From Acrasis kona (lineage: Eukaryota > Heterolobosea > Eutetramitea > Acrasida > Acrasidae): 40,944 bases of DNA. A program made the position numbers and the translations under genes. The stretch lies in NCBI GenBank assembly GCA_026419775.2, contig JAOPGA020001386.1:1-40944 (forward strand), read 5' to 3'. Below the pieces are notes generated by a model. The model was given only the letters and a program-made list of their open reading frames with translations, had not been told where the DNA came from and did not search any database. Within the stretch, counting starts at the first letter, position 1. Each line of letters begins with the position of its first letter. This document shows, piece after piece, positions 10,259 through 21,040 of this stretch.

Positions 10259-11399
10259 ATGGAAACACAACCGCAAGAATCCCTATGGACGAAAGCCAAG
10301 AATTGGGTACTAAGTGTCCCTCTATTCGTCAAAACAGTGTTCTTTGTTTGCATAGTAGTCTATCTGAGTAATTTGATATTCGACGTCCCGAGTGTGCTCT
10401 CCTTTGCTTTTAATTATTTTTGGGTGACAAGAAAATTTCAACGTAATAACAACAATGATTCTAACATTAATATATTTTAGTATGGAGACTATTCTCTTAC
10501 ACTATAATGCATTTGGGTCTCCTCCACATTGCCTTCAACATGGTATGATCAATATTATTACATTAATAACACTTTAAAGATGAGTTTAATGACGATCGGC
10601 TGGGCTCTAGAAGTTAGGTTAGGATCCCTTCATTTGTTAATCACAACCCTTGTTCTAATACTTATGAATTCATCCATCAACATGCTCACTTCAGCAATCT
10701 TTATCGACCTCATTCAATTAAATGAGAGCACAGTTGCTCTCAACGTGATAGTTGGTTTTATTTTCGCACCAAGTGGATTTCATGTTGGATATTCTGGTGT
10801 CTTATTTGCATACATGGTATTCACAACATCTTTTGGTCCTGTCCAACAATCATTGTAAGTCGATGAAAACACACAAGAGCATACTCACTTCCAATAGGTT
10901 CGGAATATGGAACGTGCCTGCAAAAATTTATCCTTGGATCTTACTTGTCATAACCTCAGTAATCTTCCCAGGTGTCAGCTTTATTGGACATCTCTGTGGT
11001 GTCATCTCTGGTTACATTTTTGTATACTTGATCTTGAATTTCCGTCCCTACAACGCCATGGTGAAACGTATTGACCAAATGATTCCATCAAAGATAACAT
11101 CAATGTCAAGCTACTACCCGTCAATAGCGCCCGAACCACAACAAGAACAATCTTCTGAAAGGACACGCAGTGAGAGGACAGTTGACTTTGACACAGTTGA
11201 AGAAGCAGACCAAATGCAAGAAATGAGACAGCAAGAACAAGGCTCTGTGCCATCTGCTATCAAGAAGGGTTATCTTGCTGTTAAGCAAAGCATTGTTAGA
11301 TTGTATCATAAATTAAGAGGAACACCTGCACAAGAGGTTTCTTCAGGCGAATACTGGTCAAGTAGAAGTGATGGCAGAGTACTTGGAAGTCAAGTATAA
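10259..11399 (+). CDS. rhomboid-family intramembrane protease, RHBDD1-like
   Basis: Exons are about 10259-10423, 10481-10542, 10580-10854 and 10898-11399. The second gives WRLFSYTIMHLGLLHIAFNM, the conserved WR and HxxxxHxxxN of rhomboids. The third carries HVGYSGVLFA with the catalytic Ser of GxSG, and the fourth SFIGHLCGVISG with the catalytic His. Order and spacing are closest to RHBDD1/RHBL4, an ER protease that cuts membrane proteins for degradation. A ~130-residue polar C-terminal tail follows the last TM segment. Introns 2 (37 nt) and 3 (43 nt) are GT-AG and in phase. For intron 1 the obvious GT (10424) and AG (10480) miss the frame by one base; see findings. The gene follows the CinA fusion by 51 bases on the same strand. 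Confidence 0.75.
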
Positions 11400-11544
11400 A
11401 TAAAATTAGTTGTGTTATTGACTCTATGGTTTAACTCCTGTACTTGAATAATAACTAAGCCTGAGATAAGAAGTCGCTTAAAAGTTTCACGGGTTTGTAT
11501 TAACTCCTTTAGGATTTGTTGAAGCGGAGTCTTCTTCTTACAAA

Positions 11545-12628
11545 ATGAACAACTTCAACACTTTCCTCCGACAAGTTGTCAATCCACTACTACACTCGTC
11601 AGAGCAGAGTGTTTCAGATGACCATCGGTCGTTGGAGTATAAAAGGATATACACAAAAGATGCCAAGCAGACGTTATTGTATGAAGGACAAACACTCCCA
11701 GGAAGTGAAATAAAGAATGGTGAGGGTAAACTGTATAATACTGACAATGGCAACATGTAATTTTACATAATTGATTAGCATCTAACATTGAAAAGAAGCT
11801 ACGAGGGACAATTCTCGAACAACAAGAGGAATGGTTTCGGTATTTTATATGATACAATTAATTTGGGACGGCGCATTATATATGAAGGTGAATGGAGAGA
11901 CGATCTGAAACATGGTCAAGGGTTATATTATGAACTTGTCGGTTCCAAGGTAATATGGACATACGATGGACAGGTAAGTGGCATTAGTTTATATTATTGA
12001 TTTTTAGTGGCAAAATGACTTAAGGCACGGTTATGGTTTTTTCTCTGGGTTTGAGGGAATAGATATTTATGAGGGAGAATGGAGGAACGGAGTTAGACAC
12101 GGTCCAGGACTTTCAGAAGATGGTATCAATCAACAACAATTCTACTGCACATTCCATGCAGACGAAAAACATGGAAAGACAATTGTTTATAATCTTATAG
12201 ACAAGACACAACGTGAGGTGCACTATAATAATGGTGTAAAGATGGACGACGAGCCTGTACAAAATCTCGGAACACTTATAGGGAATATTGAATTGCAAGA
12301 TTCCGATGCGATAAATGGTGCTGCCCAGGACATTACAGCAGCAAAAACCCAAGAAAAGATTACAATATCCGCCCAGTTAGAGGTGATTAATCGTCAAACA
12401 AAAACAATACAAACGCTAGAAGCCAAACTACAAATTATAACACAACAGGAGAAGAAGTTGAAGGAAACATTAGAAGAGAAGACAATGTGTGCTATATGTA
12501 TGGAGAATACCAAAAATTGTGCACTTAGCCCTTGTGGACACGTTCTTTGCGATACGTGTGCGGAAACACAATCAAAATGTCCATTCTGCTTTAAAAGTAT
12601 ACAACACAAGCTCGTACTATACATGTAA
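11545..12628 (+). CDS. MORN-repeat protein with C-terminal RING finger
   Basis: Exons 11545-11756, 11799-11973 and 12008-12628 (introns 42 and 34 nt) give 335 residues. Several MORN repeats run through residues ~45-180: GNIYEGQFSNNKRNGFGILY, IIYEGEWRDDLKHGQGLYY, WQNDLRHGYGF and YEGEWRNGVRHGPGL. A coiled segment (about 225-285) leads to a C3HC4 RING at 290-325: CAIC, then CGHVLCDTC and CPFC, ending with a hydrophobic tail as in the IAP-type RING. MORN repeats bind membranes or scaffolds and RINGs are E3 ubiquitin ligases, so a membrane-tethered E3 is likely. No substrate can be named. The second splice acceptor was chosen at 11798 because it gives the canonical NIYEG MORN start. Confidence 0.8.
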
Positions 12629-12672
12629 TAAATTATACAAAAATAATCTGTAATTTACTTCTGATAAGACTC

Positions 12673-12933
12673 TCACATTGACATTGATACAATTCTTTCC
12701 AAATCCTTAAACCTCTTCATACCGTCGCTAAGCAATGATTTTATTTGTGCAACATCCGTGACTCCTCTCGCATTTTCAAATTCAGACCTTATCTGCTGCT
12801 TGAGTTCCAGTGCGGTACTACGATCTCTAACTCTGTGGAGAGTGCGCAACATCTTCCTGTAGAATATCAAGGATTGTGAGCGCAAAATAAAGTATTGAAG
12901 TGGCAGGTCCCTGACTGGACCTCTTGCTCTCAT
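12673..12933 (-). CDS. LYR-motif mitochondrial protein, LYRM2-like
   Basis: 86 residues, one exon. The chain LPLQYFILRSQSLIFYRKML has the Complex1_LYR signature (here FYR in place of LYR), followed by basic LRTLHRVRD and a helical C-terminus with RFKDLERIV. This matches the LYRM2 pattern (QFxxRxxVLxLYRxxLRxxR, ending LxELExxL). LYR proteins are small three-helix mitochondrial factors that bind acyl carrier protein and help assemble complex I or Fe-S proteins. It is tail-to-tail with the MORN-RING gene, 44 bases apart. ATG at 12933 sits right after a CACCAG string, so an upstream exon is possible, but no in-phase donor was found. Confidence 0.7.
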   Translation of the reverse strand: MRARGPVRDLPLQYFILRSQSLIFYRKMLRTLHRVRDRSTALELKQQIRSEFENARGVTDVAQIKSLLSDGMKRFKDLERIVSMSM

Positions 12934-13021
12934 CTGGTGTTGAATATTGTAAGAAAATCATCTTCAAACAACTTCTAGTAAGTTGAGTGACATCCATTCG
13001 AAAGTTGTGCGAAAGTTTCAT

Positions 13022-13544
13022 AACTCTCCACCATAAACCGGCTAGTTCACAGTAGGTTCCAAAATAATTCTAAAGATGAAGAGGAAAGATCACCACAATC
13101 AGCATCATATGGGTGGTTTTTTTAAAAAATCAGTACTGCATGATGGGTGTGGGTCTAATCGAGATAAAATATCAGCGGTTTTGAAGAGTGTATTTTATTT
13201 TTTGCAAATATCAACACTGACAACTGTGTCTACTGGGTTAACACTGTCCTCTTGTTGCTTTCATATTGAAACTACAAAATACAACATCCACTTTCTTAAG
13301 CCATCCACTCATGACTCATGAGTGTTTTGCATACGTATATCTATTGTCAACAGTTTTCGAGATTATAATAAATGGCACTTTCGTCAAAACGATAATTTTA
13401 TTATTATTTAAATTGGATTGACATGTCACATGGTAAACGAGAGTAGAATAGGAACAAAGTCAGATATTGTGGCCAATTTGTACCACTTGAGGTTACCACG
13501 AGAGTCGTAAGCCTTGAATTGTTGATCAAAACATTATGTACATT
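13022..13544. other. intergenic stretch, no confident gene
   Basis: It holds one 81-codon plus-strand frame (13076-13321) with a His/Lys-rich start and no domain, which I do not call. The right half is AT-rich (TTTTATTATTATTTAAATTGG) and probably contains the 3' UTR of the minus-strand gene that stops at 13545 and the promoter of the LYR gene. Confidence 0.5.
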
Positions 13545-14219
13545 TTATAGCATTTTACATAAATCCATGTTAAAACCATTTAGTTCGGCTTCATTGAATT
13601 TAAGTGTCGGGTCAGCATCCACCACTTTCCTCTGGAGCATAAGTGACATTTGGTACATTTGCTCTATAGTGAGTGTGGGAGGCTTGATAGATATAGGAGA
13701 GAGCAAGCAAGGTGTAACTGGCGACGAGGGCGTCTTCAGGATATCGTGAAAAGAGCTCAACATCTCTGATTCACTCTTATGTGTTCCTACTTCCGAACTT
13801 TGCGCCTCTAGCTTAGTGGTGTTGATCTCGGTCTTGTACCTCTTGCATTCTGGCTCTTCGAAGAAATGGCTTCTTTTTATCGGGCCTACATAAGGATTAT
13901 CTGTAACGGTGGAGTTGACATCACTTTGTATCTGTTCGCTTGTTTGTTGCAGGTTAACAATAATGATTTGATTGTTGCTCTTGCAATTATTCAATAAGTC
14001 CGAAGGCAAATTTGAGAGTAGCTGCTCATGGTCTATATTCTGTGCTGTGTTGTTTATAATGAGTGGTCCTAATTGTGATGGCCTCCTCCTCCTCCTTGAT
14101 TTTGTAGATGTGGTCTTGCATGTGCTTGGATCACCGTGAACAGAATTCATCACGTCTAAAAGTTGCATCATGGAGTCAGTATATTCTTGTGTCATTTTTA
14201 TTTCTTGCGCATGGTGCAA
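13545..14219 (-). CDS. unknown Ser/Thr/Asn-rich, probably nuclear protein
   Basis: 224 residues from ATG 14219 (or 216 from the next Met at 14195, which looks more like a start). I do not recognise it. It has a basic run KSRRRRRPSQLGPL near residue 46, a likely nuclear localisation signal, then disordered Ser/Thr/Asn/Gln-rich sequence with several SP/TP sites (TPSSPVTP, SPISIKPP), and a short predicted helix IEQMYQMSLMLQRKVVDAD close to the C-terminus that looks like a protein-binding module. A transcription-linked or cell-cycle role is only a guess. No intron is seen. Confidence 0.55.
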   Translation of the reverse strand: MHHAQEIKMTQEYTDSMMQLLDVMNSVHGDPSTCKTTSTKSRRRRRPSQLGPLIINNTAQNIDHEQLLSNLPSDLLNNCKSNNQIIIVNLQQTSEQIQSDVNSTVTDNPYVGPIKRSHFFEEPECKRYKTEINTTKLEAQSSEVGTHKSESEMLSSFHDILKTPSSPVTPCLLSPISIKPPTLTIEQMYQMSLMLQRKVVDADPTLKFNEAELNGFNMDLCKML

Positions 14220-14432
14220 TAAAAAAAGGGGATCTTTTATAGGATGGCGGATTAGATTCTTTTGACCCGATTAGTAAGAGAAGGAACTAATCTGAAGAAA
14301 ACTATTTTTATTCGATAAATATGACGCAAAAAATAAAAATAAAGGAGTTTATTCAGAAAAAACTCCCCATATGGTTTTCATCATGATATCCGATGGATCT
14401 TGTCTCGTCGATCCTTGTAAACCAAGATTTTA

Positions 14433-17168
14433 TTAAACGAGATTATCAAGAGATCCATATCCTACAGAATTCATTGTTGACTGGTCGCGATTGTGTTGTA
14501 ACAATAATCCTTGAGGCGGCACGTAGGCATATCTACAATTGTTCACCGTTGGATGCGTGGTGTTCATGTGGTCAATGTGCCTGCTCTTTTTAAAGATTGC
14601 GGATTGATACACGGTGAGACCAACAAAACTAGCAACGCTCAACAGCACCATGATAAAGCACAGCGACGAATGCAAGTAGAACCAGCCGTCGACTTGCGTC
14701 TTGGCCACAAAGAACAAGGTGAGGAAAGTAGACATGATGAACAAATTAACAAGGATGAATTCCACCAACACCAACACATTTCTAGAATGAGACATGAAAT
14801 CGGATTTGAATCCCATGTTGCTTCCATACAAGGTCTTGCTGCCGTCGATCGTGTGCCTCTTGTGGGCATAGGCAAATGACACGGTGAAGCGATCGCTAAT
14901 GTGCTTGACGAACAAGTACAACAAACAAGCAGGCAAGATCAAGGGAGAGAAGACGCCAAAACAAAGACCAATACCAACAACGCTACAAATATAACCATAT
15001 TCTTGTTCGATGCGCAAATCAGTAATCTCTGCAGCCTTTAATTTCTCGCCAGGCGTCATGGGTCGATACAATTTGGCTCCTGCATACTTGTCGCTGCTGA
15101 GCCGAGTGTACCAAAAGTACAGCACCATCGAAGATATTTGTAACATTTCGATCGTGTTGGATAGGATAGCCCTCTGCAATACGTAGTTAATGAAGAAGGC
15201 GCCATTGGACGGAACGAATAGCTTTGCGAACGCCACGGTCACGTTCTTGTTTCGATTGATCACGAAGAATTCAATCACCGCATCCACGCTGGTCAACAGC
15301 AAGCTAGGCAACACCAGCGTGGACAAAATCAAATAAGCAAACGTGCTCCTCATGATGGTCCTCTGCACCATGCTGAACGTTTTGCCCTTGTTACTGTTTG
15401 AGATCTTGATGATGATCCATGGGATCAAACTGCTGGCAATCAACAGCAACAGAGTGGGTAGATATTGAAACAAGAGAGCACCGAATCGACCGGTCAGCGA
15501 TTGAATCCACGCTTCAGTGTTGCGAAAGGTGCCGAGGTTCAGGATGCTCTGAAATGCACTGGCCAATGCGATGGGACTGCTAAAGAAGATCAAACAGATG
15601 GTTAGCGCAATCACTGCGAACACCTTTCTCGCACCTGCTTCATACCTCCACACTCTTCTAAAACTATAAACATTCTTCCAATTCACGTCTTGTGGTTCGT
15701 AACAAATTTGATGGCACTTGAACGTCTTGTTCTTTTGTAGCGATAGGAAGCGTTCCAGGCTGTTGATGTCCTTGAACACAATGTAACCAAATCCCGAGCT
15801 AAAGATGCGATCCTTTTTCTTCAACGATGCATCGTTGTTTCCGCTGCTGGTGGCTGCATCAAAGCGTCGCTCCCATTGTTGAATCTTTAACAGCGTTTGT
15901 TGCTTCTTGTTTTGATAATAGGCGATGGCGTCCACGTTGTTTCTGACTTTGGCGTGATTGTCTTGCGGCGATGATTTACGGAACCATAAAGTGATCGTGG
16001 GTGATTTTTGATTCATTTCTCTGTCGAAGCGATAATGATCCAATCGATCGTTGCACTCCTCCAATTCTTCTTGTAATTTGACTAATTTGGAAAAGTCATG
16101 AACCAAAACACATTTGATCACGTCGTTCTTATCGTCCACGTACTCGCGTACCATTCGAACGAAATCGTCTTGACGTATCAATTGCTTGTCAAGGAAAGAG
16201 ATTTGTAACGTGTATGGACATGCCAAAAATGCTTGCTCATTTTCGCCTTGGGTGGGCATCATCATTTGGTCTTTTTGTGAATCCGATCTGGAGTGACTGC
16301 TCTTGCTTTGCTTTTGATACACGAGGTCGACGGATACTTGAGTGTCATGACCAAGGTAGTTGAACTGGCTGACTAATTTCGAGTTGACCAACCTCAAAAT
16401 CAAAAAGTAGACAATGACCGCGTAGAACAAGAAGGACAGCAGCACATGAGCGGTCGTTCTAGATGTGGATCCCATCACCATCATGACGCTGGTGCGCATC
16501 AAGTCATAGTCGCTGGTGTCGTTGAACTTGATGAAACCTTGTTTTAGTAATTTTGACTTTTCTTGTTGATCTTGCGGTAGGGTGCCGGTCATGTGAATGG
16601 GCAGGAGGACGATCAGGCCGACCACCGTGATGATTAGAAAGGCATGGATCACTTGTTGTTGCCAATAAAAGTAGACTGCGATATCTCTTCCATAACTCTT
16701 TACTGTTCTTGATTGATCGTGCATTCTTCGTGATGGAATGAACAGGGCACACAGAATCTCCCAAAGGAAGTAAAATCTGATCTGCAAGTATCTCTTCCAG
16801 TTTACGTTGGATAGTTTGTTGACGTGTTCGATTTCGGTGAGGTAGGCTGTAGATTCCTCGAGATCTTCTAATACTTGTTGTGCGTGGCCATCGTGATGCT
16901 GTTGTGATAATAGTCCGGAAGATTCACTTTCCGAAATCTCATGCATTCTCCTCAACTGTTGTTTGAATAGCTTTTGCTTCTTTGAAACGTTAAATAATGT
17001 TATCCTGGCGCAACATAAAAGGAAACAAATGGTCAATGTTATGCTTGTTATAACGTTAATGATGATGGTGAGTGTTACACCACTTTGAGTTGAATAGTAT
17101 TGCGCGTCGTCTGTGTGGTTGCGTACATTTCGTAACCAGTCCCAAAAATTAAAACCAAACGTGTGCAT
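14433..17168 (-). CDS. OSCA/TMEM63/CSC1-type mechanosensitive channel
   Basis: 911 residues, one exon. An N-terminal TM segment (about 30-53) and two more (about 170-195, 235-260) precede the cytosolic RRM-like loop (about 300-500), which has FGYIVFKDINSLERFL and the conserved EPQDVNWKN string. The RSN1_7TM block follows, with pore-lining segments such as FAVIALTICLIFFSSPIALA and FQYLPTLLLLIASSLIPWI, LVLPSLLLTSVDAVIEFF, and further TM segments to ~850. Family members are dimeric, stretch-activated cation channels of plasma membrane or lysosome (some are scramblases). Length fits the family (700-900), with a longer Ser/His-rich loop after TM0. Its ATG lies 82 bases from the ATG of the Cdt1-like gene, so the two share a promoter. 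A longer arm (QKDQMMMPTQGEN) interrupts the loop entry. Confidence 0.85.
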   Translation of the reverse strand: MHTFGFNFWDWLRNVRNHTDDAQYYSTQSGVTLTIIINVITSITLTICFLLCCARITLFNVSKKQKLFKQQLRRMHEISESESSGLLSQQHHDGHAQQVLEDLEESTAYLTEIEHVNKLSNVNWKRYLQIRFYFLWEILCALFIPSRRMHDQSRTVKSYGRDIAVYFYWQQQVIHAFLIITVVGLIVLLPIHMTGTLPQDQQEKSKLLKQGFIKFNDTSDYDLMRTSVMMVMGSTSRTTAHVLLSFLFYAVIVYFLILRLVNSKLVSQFNYLGHDTQVSVDLVYQKQSKSSHSRSDSQKDQMMMPTQGENEQAFLACPYTLQISFLDKQLIRQDDFVRMVREYVDDKNDVIKCVLVHDFSKLVKLQEELEECNDRLDHYRFDREMNQKSPTITLWFRKSSPQDNHAKVRNNVDAIAYYQNKKQQTLLKIQQWERRFDAATSSGNNDASLKKKDRIFSSGFGYIVFKDINSLERFLSLQKNKTFKCHQICYEPQDVNWKNVYSFRRVWRYEAGARKVFAVIALTICLIFFSSPIALASAFQSILNLGTFRNTEAWIQSLTGRFGALLFQYLPTLLLLIASSLIPWIIIKISNSNKGKTFSMVQRTIMRSTFAYLILSTLVLPSLLLTSVDAVIEFFVINRNKNVTVAFAKLFVPSNGAFFINYVLQRAILSNTIEMLQISSMVLYFWYTRLSSDKYAGAKLYRPMTPGEKLKAAEITDLRIEQEYGYICSVVGIGLCFGVFSPLILPACLLYLFVKHISDRFTVSFAYAHKRHTIDGSKTLYGSNMGFKSDFMSHSRNVLVLVEFILVNLFIMSTFLTLFFVAKTQVDGWFYLHSSLCFIMVLLSVASFVGLTVYQSAIFKKSRHIDHMNTTHPTVNNCRYAYVPPQGLLLQHNRDQSTMNSVGYGSLDNLV

Positions 17169-17250
17169 TTAGTACGATTGATGTTGTGTTGTTGTTAAAA
17201 TTTATTAATAGAATGAATGTAATACCCAAACAAGGAACCTCCGTTACGAA
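17169..17250. promoter_or_regulatory. 82-bp divergent promoter region
   Basis: The start codons of the minus-strand OSCA-like gene and the plus-strand Cdt1-like gene face away from each other across only 82 bases. The stretch is AT-rich in its middle (TTAAAATTTATTAATAG). Shared or bidirectional control is inferred from spacing only; no known factor site is recognised. Confidence 0.5.
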
Positions 17251-18511
17251 ATGAAGAATCAACCAGATGTCAAACAAGATGCTGTACCTCCAACGCCGAT
17301 AAAATCAAGGAGGAAGCTCACAAAACCTAAAATAGATCCGAAGCCAGAGCAACCATCTCAGCCACCAGCGCAACCAGAGGGTAGTACAACAGTTATTAAG
17401 TCTCGTAGAAATACTAAAAAAAGACCAAATCCCGTGTCTACAGATGATGGGGAGCAAACTAACAGCAAGGATAATGTTACAAAAAAGAGAAAAATAAATG
17501 ATGAGGCACCAACACCAACCAATATAACTCCCTCACAACTATTGGATTATCAAAAGGATTTAATACTCCAATTTGGTGCAGTTACAACTGCATCAATGGC
17601 ACTAATAAAACGTAGCCAAGAGTTGTCTTTTGATAAAATACGTTCTTTGACTGCTGATTTACTCAAAAGAGATTTCATATTAAATGACATGCGCATATTG
17701 AAGTCGGTTATGCCGGAAGGATTCGACCTATATTGGAAAAACAATTGCATCAACGTCCGTTTTAAATTAGACGTTACCGATGAACCAATAAAGAGCAAAA
17801 GCAGCAGCATGACGCCCCTGTTCTACAAACTAACTTCATTGTTTAAACAAAAAGTTTACTCAGCTGCAGAAGCCTGTTGACCCGATGGACATTATGGAAT
17901 TACCAAAATCACCTTCAAAGGCTTTTTCGAGGCCATCACCTCAACAAGAAGAACAAACAAACACAAGCATTCAACCCTTGATTAAAAAGAACGACTCCAT
18001 AGAACAACAAATAATACAAAACATTGGTGCCAGGCGGAAACCCAACAGCACAGATCGCACAAAACTTTTGGGTCAAGACACAAACACGATGAGCACAGAC
18101 GAGGATGACCAATCTGATCAAGATGAAATACTTTCGAAAGAAACGATTAGAAAACTACAAGAAAGCGAGAAGCGGTACGGCATGAGACAAATTGACAACG
18201 AAGACCTCAATCGCCGTTATATTTTGAGTTCATCATTGGAAACGGCAGAGATTATCTACAACTTGTTATATTCAAGCACCACCCGGTCAATGTCAATAGA
18301 AGAACTCCATAGGAAATTAACAGATCATCATAAAAAGAATAAACCTGAAAGAGAGATTAGGCAACACGTAGAGCGGCTTTTAAGTTTGTGTCCTGAGTGG
18401 TGCCGAGTGGAACATTTACGTAGCAATCCAAAGAAGGCGATTTTTATCATGTGTGGTCAAAATTTTGATTATGTTAGAAAACAGATTGCACAACAAATGA
18501 ATCCTAAATAA
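17251..18511 (+). CDS. CDT1: Cdt1-like DNA replication licensing factor, change of frame inside
   Basis: The first frame (17251-17880, 209 codons) has an N-terminal disordered part with TPIKSRRKL (a CDK site next to an RxL cyclin-docking-like motif), a nuclear signal (TKKRKIND), then the Cdt1 geminin-binding winged helix at about 98-165: QKDLILQFGAVTTASMALIK, IRSLTADLLKRDF and LKSVMPEGFDLYW. The second frame (open through 17885, to 18511) continues with a linker and the Cdt1 C-terminal winged helix that loads Mcm2-7: LSSSLETAEIIYNLLYSS-type helices, IRQHVERLLSLCPEW. Together they make one Cdt1, with a shift of one base near 17850. Either an assembly indel in the A5 run there, or removal of a 10- or 16-base GT...AG piece, would link them. 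Host gene; function in origin licensing with MCM. Confidence 0.7.
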
Positions 18512-18596
18512 ATATTCTTCTCAAATTTTGTATCTCTTGAGCTCCGTGTGGCGTTGTAATAATATTTGAAAGACGAGCAAGGGCATGAACAATTGA

Positions 18597-20902
18597 ATGA
18601 CGGAGACGATCTTCTCGGCCAACAATGAAAAGTTACTGGATGTGTACTTCTCTCATATGCAAACGCAGTCTATGATGTCACAACAAACCGGATCTTCCCA
18701 TCCTCACGCGCCGTTTTTATCAGCAAACATTACTGGTTTTAATTATACACCACAAGCAAAGGCACCAACGCCCGCAGCACGTCGACCTACGAGACAACCG
18801 CGCATCGAAGAGACGAAAAAAGATGGAACGTTTCTTCAGTATTCCTTCTTCATCATTGAAGAATCAGACGATAACGAACTCAACACTGAAGAGGAAGTGA
18901 TGGCAGAAAAAGTTTTTTACTTCTTTCCATCGGAGGTGGACGAGGAGATTCAATTTTCAAAGTTTAAATCAGTGACCATACCATCAACTACCGCTTTCCA
19001 AAGGAGGAACAGCGGGATGAAAAAAACTCCACTGTCACCATTATCAATAAAGAGGAAGGCGGTATCGATCGAGGATCGTTTAATGATTGTTGGGTTCGTA
19101 ACAGCCTATCAATCCTTCATGAAGAGCTTTCAGCCAGAATGTGACGTGAATCTAATACGATTCAAGAATAGTAAAATGGGGTTCATTAAACTGGGAGGAT
19201 TATACTTTTGTTTGTGTTCGCCTTTGAGCACTTCAGACGGTACGTTAAGAAATCAGTGCCAACAACTGTCAGAATACTGCTCATTTTTCCATGGTCCAAT
19301 TTCACACATCAAAGAGCGGATGGAAAGCGTTGAAGAGTTTGAGTATTACATTAAACAAATAGGAGCAGAGTTAGTTCCCGTCGTTAAGAGCTTTATGGAC
19401 CGCCCAACATCAATGTTCAATCCTGTTCCTCATACTGAATTACCACCGGTAAGTATTTTTGCTTTTGCTTTTCTCACATCCAGTAGAAGAGTAGTTCATT
19501 ATTCATCAAGGCGCACGACATTTTAACCACGCTCATGATGGAGCTCCCTGGATATTTGGGTGGAGCCATACTTTTTGATCAATCCGTGTTATGCACCCAG
19601 GTTGATCATGGGTTGCTCAAGTACTTTCTACACAAGAATCTTGCCATCAATGAGCACTTCAACAACCAGACCAACATTGAGCCACCCAGTGCAAGCCCAA
19701 GAAGAGATAGCGGGTTGCAACTAAAGCAACAATTTGAGGACCAAAAACCTGACGACGACTGGGTTCACATCCAACTGGAACCATCCGAACAGAGTAGACT
19801 TCAGCAAGTTCGTGGACAGCTCGATTTGGACTTGATGTGCGAAGAAGACGGTCAGAAACCAGTTTCAGAGTTGACACGTTCTGAGATCTTTTCACGTGCA
19901 AGAAAATACATTGTGTTTGGTAGCGACGATCGCATCACACTGTTCCCAATATACTTTACAAAGAGCAAGATGGAAACGTAATACATTCTTTTTTAATGAT
20001 GCTAACATAACATTAGGTTGAGGAAAGAATTGCAAACCAATCAAGACGCTCACGAGGATGACGATAGCATCGATGATGAAGTGGACGACGATGATGAGGC
20101 CAAGACTGAGTCTTATGATTCATCAGAGGACGGAGAGTACGCTTGTCTAGTCATAGCACAATTATCAAGAATATCATTGTGCATGATTTTGGACCTCAAG
20201 TCTGCACTTCATGCAAGAGGCACAACAATCAGCTCCATGGTAAGAATGTACATTTAATATAGGGTTAACAATGGATAGAGGTCCATCTCGAGAGACTCTT
20301 TGAAGAATTTGGAACAAAAGATTATACATCGACTAAACACAACATCTACCATCCCGACAACACCAAGCGTCGACCTGCGCTTGACCTCGCCCACAGCATC
20401 AAGGAGCAGTTCCGACCTAGACGACCTCATATCGGACATTCCGTACAATCAACAACCGTTCATACTCAAGGATGGCGTTAGATTAAAATGCATAAGCAGT
20501 CAAACAGTGGGCTCTCCATCGATTGCTCCGGAAAATGTCACGATTGATGATGGCTATCACTCTCCGTCAGTTCGTACTTTTAGTCATTTTGGATCGAGCA
20601 TGCTCATGTATGATTCTTATAATAAAATGGTCACCACCACCAGTGCTAACGATGCCTTCATACTTCGATCTGCCATTGCGCACGAGTGTTTCGAGAGCGA
20701 CCCGTCCATTAATAAATTATTCCTAAAAAACGCGACTGGTTTTTTGTATGCTAAAAAATTGTTTGGTAGTCAGTATTACTATCATCAATCCACACCTCTA
20801 CCCGCAAATAATGTCAAGGCAAATGATGTCACGAATATAGACCAGTTGGAGAGTGGAGTCAGGTCTGCCATAAGAAGAGAATTTTGTGTAAATTTGTTTT
20901 AA
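18597..20902 (+). CDS. HPS4/CCZ1-family protein (longin-type RabGEF subunit)
   Basis: Four exons (18597-19448, 19511-19977, 20017-20239, 20279-20902; introns 62, 39, 39 nt) give 721 residues. After a polar N-terminus comes a longin-like start: FLQYSFFIIEES, EKVFYFFPSE, then MIVGFVTAYQSFMKSFQP and MGFIKLGGLYFCLCSP. This strand pattern is the first intu/longin domain of CCZ1, HPS4 and intu. ELPGYLGGAILFDQSVLCTQ then resembles the second domain of HPS4, and YACLVIAQLSRISLCMILDL begins a third. HPS4 works with HPS1 as BLOC-3 to activate Rab32/38 on lysosome-related organelles; CCZ1 with MON1 activates Rab7. I favour HPS4 because of the 'GGxILFDQxVLCTQ' region, but CCZ1 is possible. The acidic insert (EDDDSIDDEVDDDDEAK) around residue 450 is variable linker. 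A final Ser/Thr-rich region has no clear domain. Confidence 0.6.
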
Positions 20903-21040
20903 TAAAAGAGCTTTGTTACATGCTTTGTTGTTGTTACATTCTGTTGTTCAAGGAAGCACTCACAGTCTCTTTTTCTATTATTAGTCGCACCCCGCTTCTA
21001 ATAATAGAAAATAGAACAGAGAAACTTTTGACAACACAGT

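Noticed and set aside
13076-13321. 81-codon plus-strand frame between the LYR gene and the unknown nuclear protein
   Set aside because: No domain, odd composition, and no clear start context.
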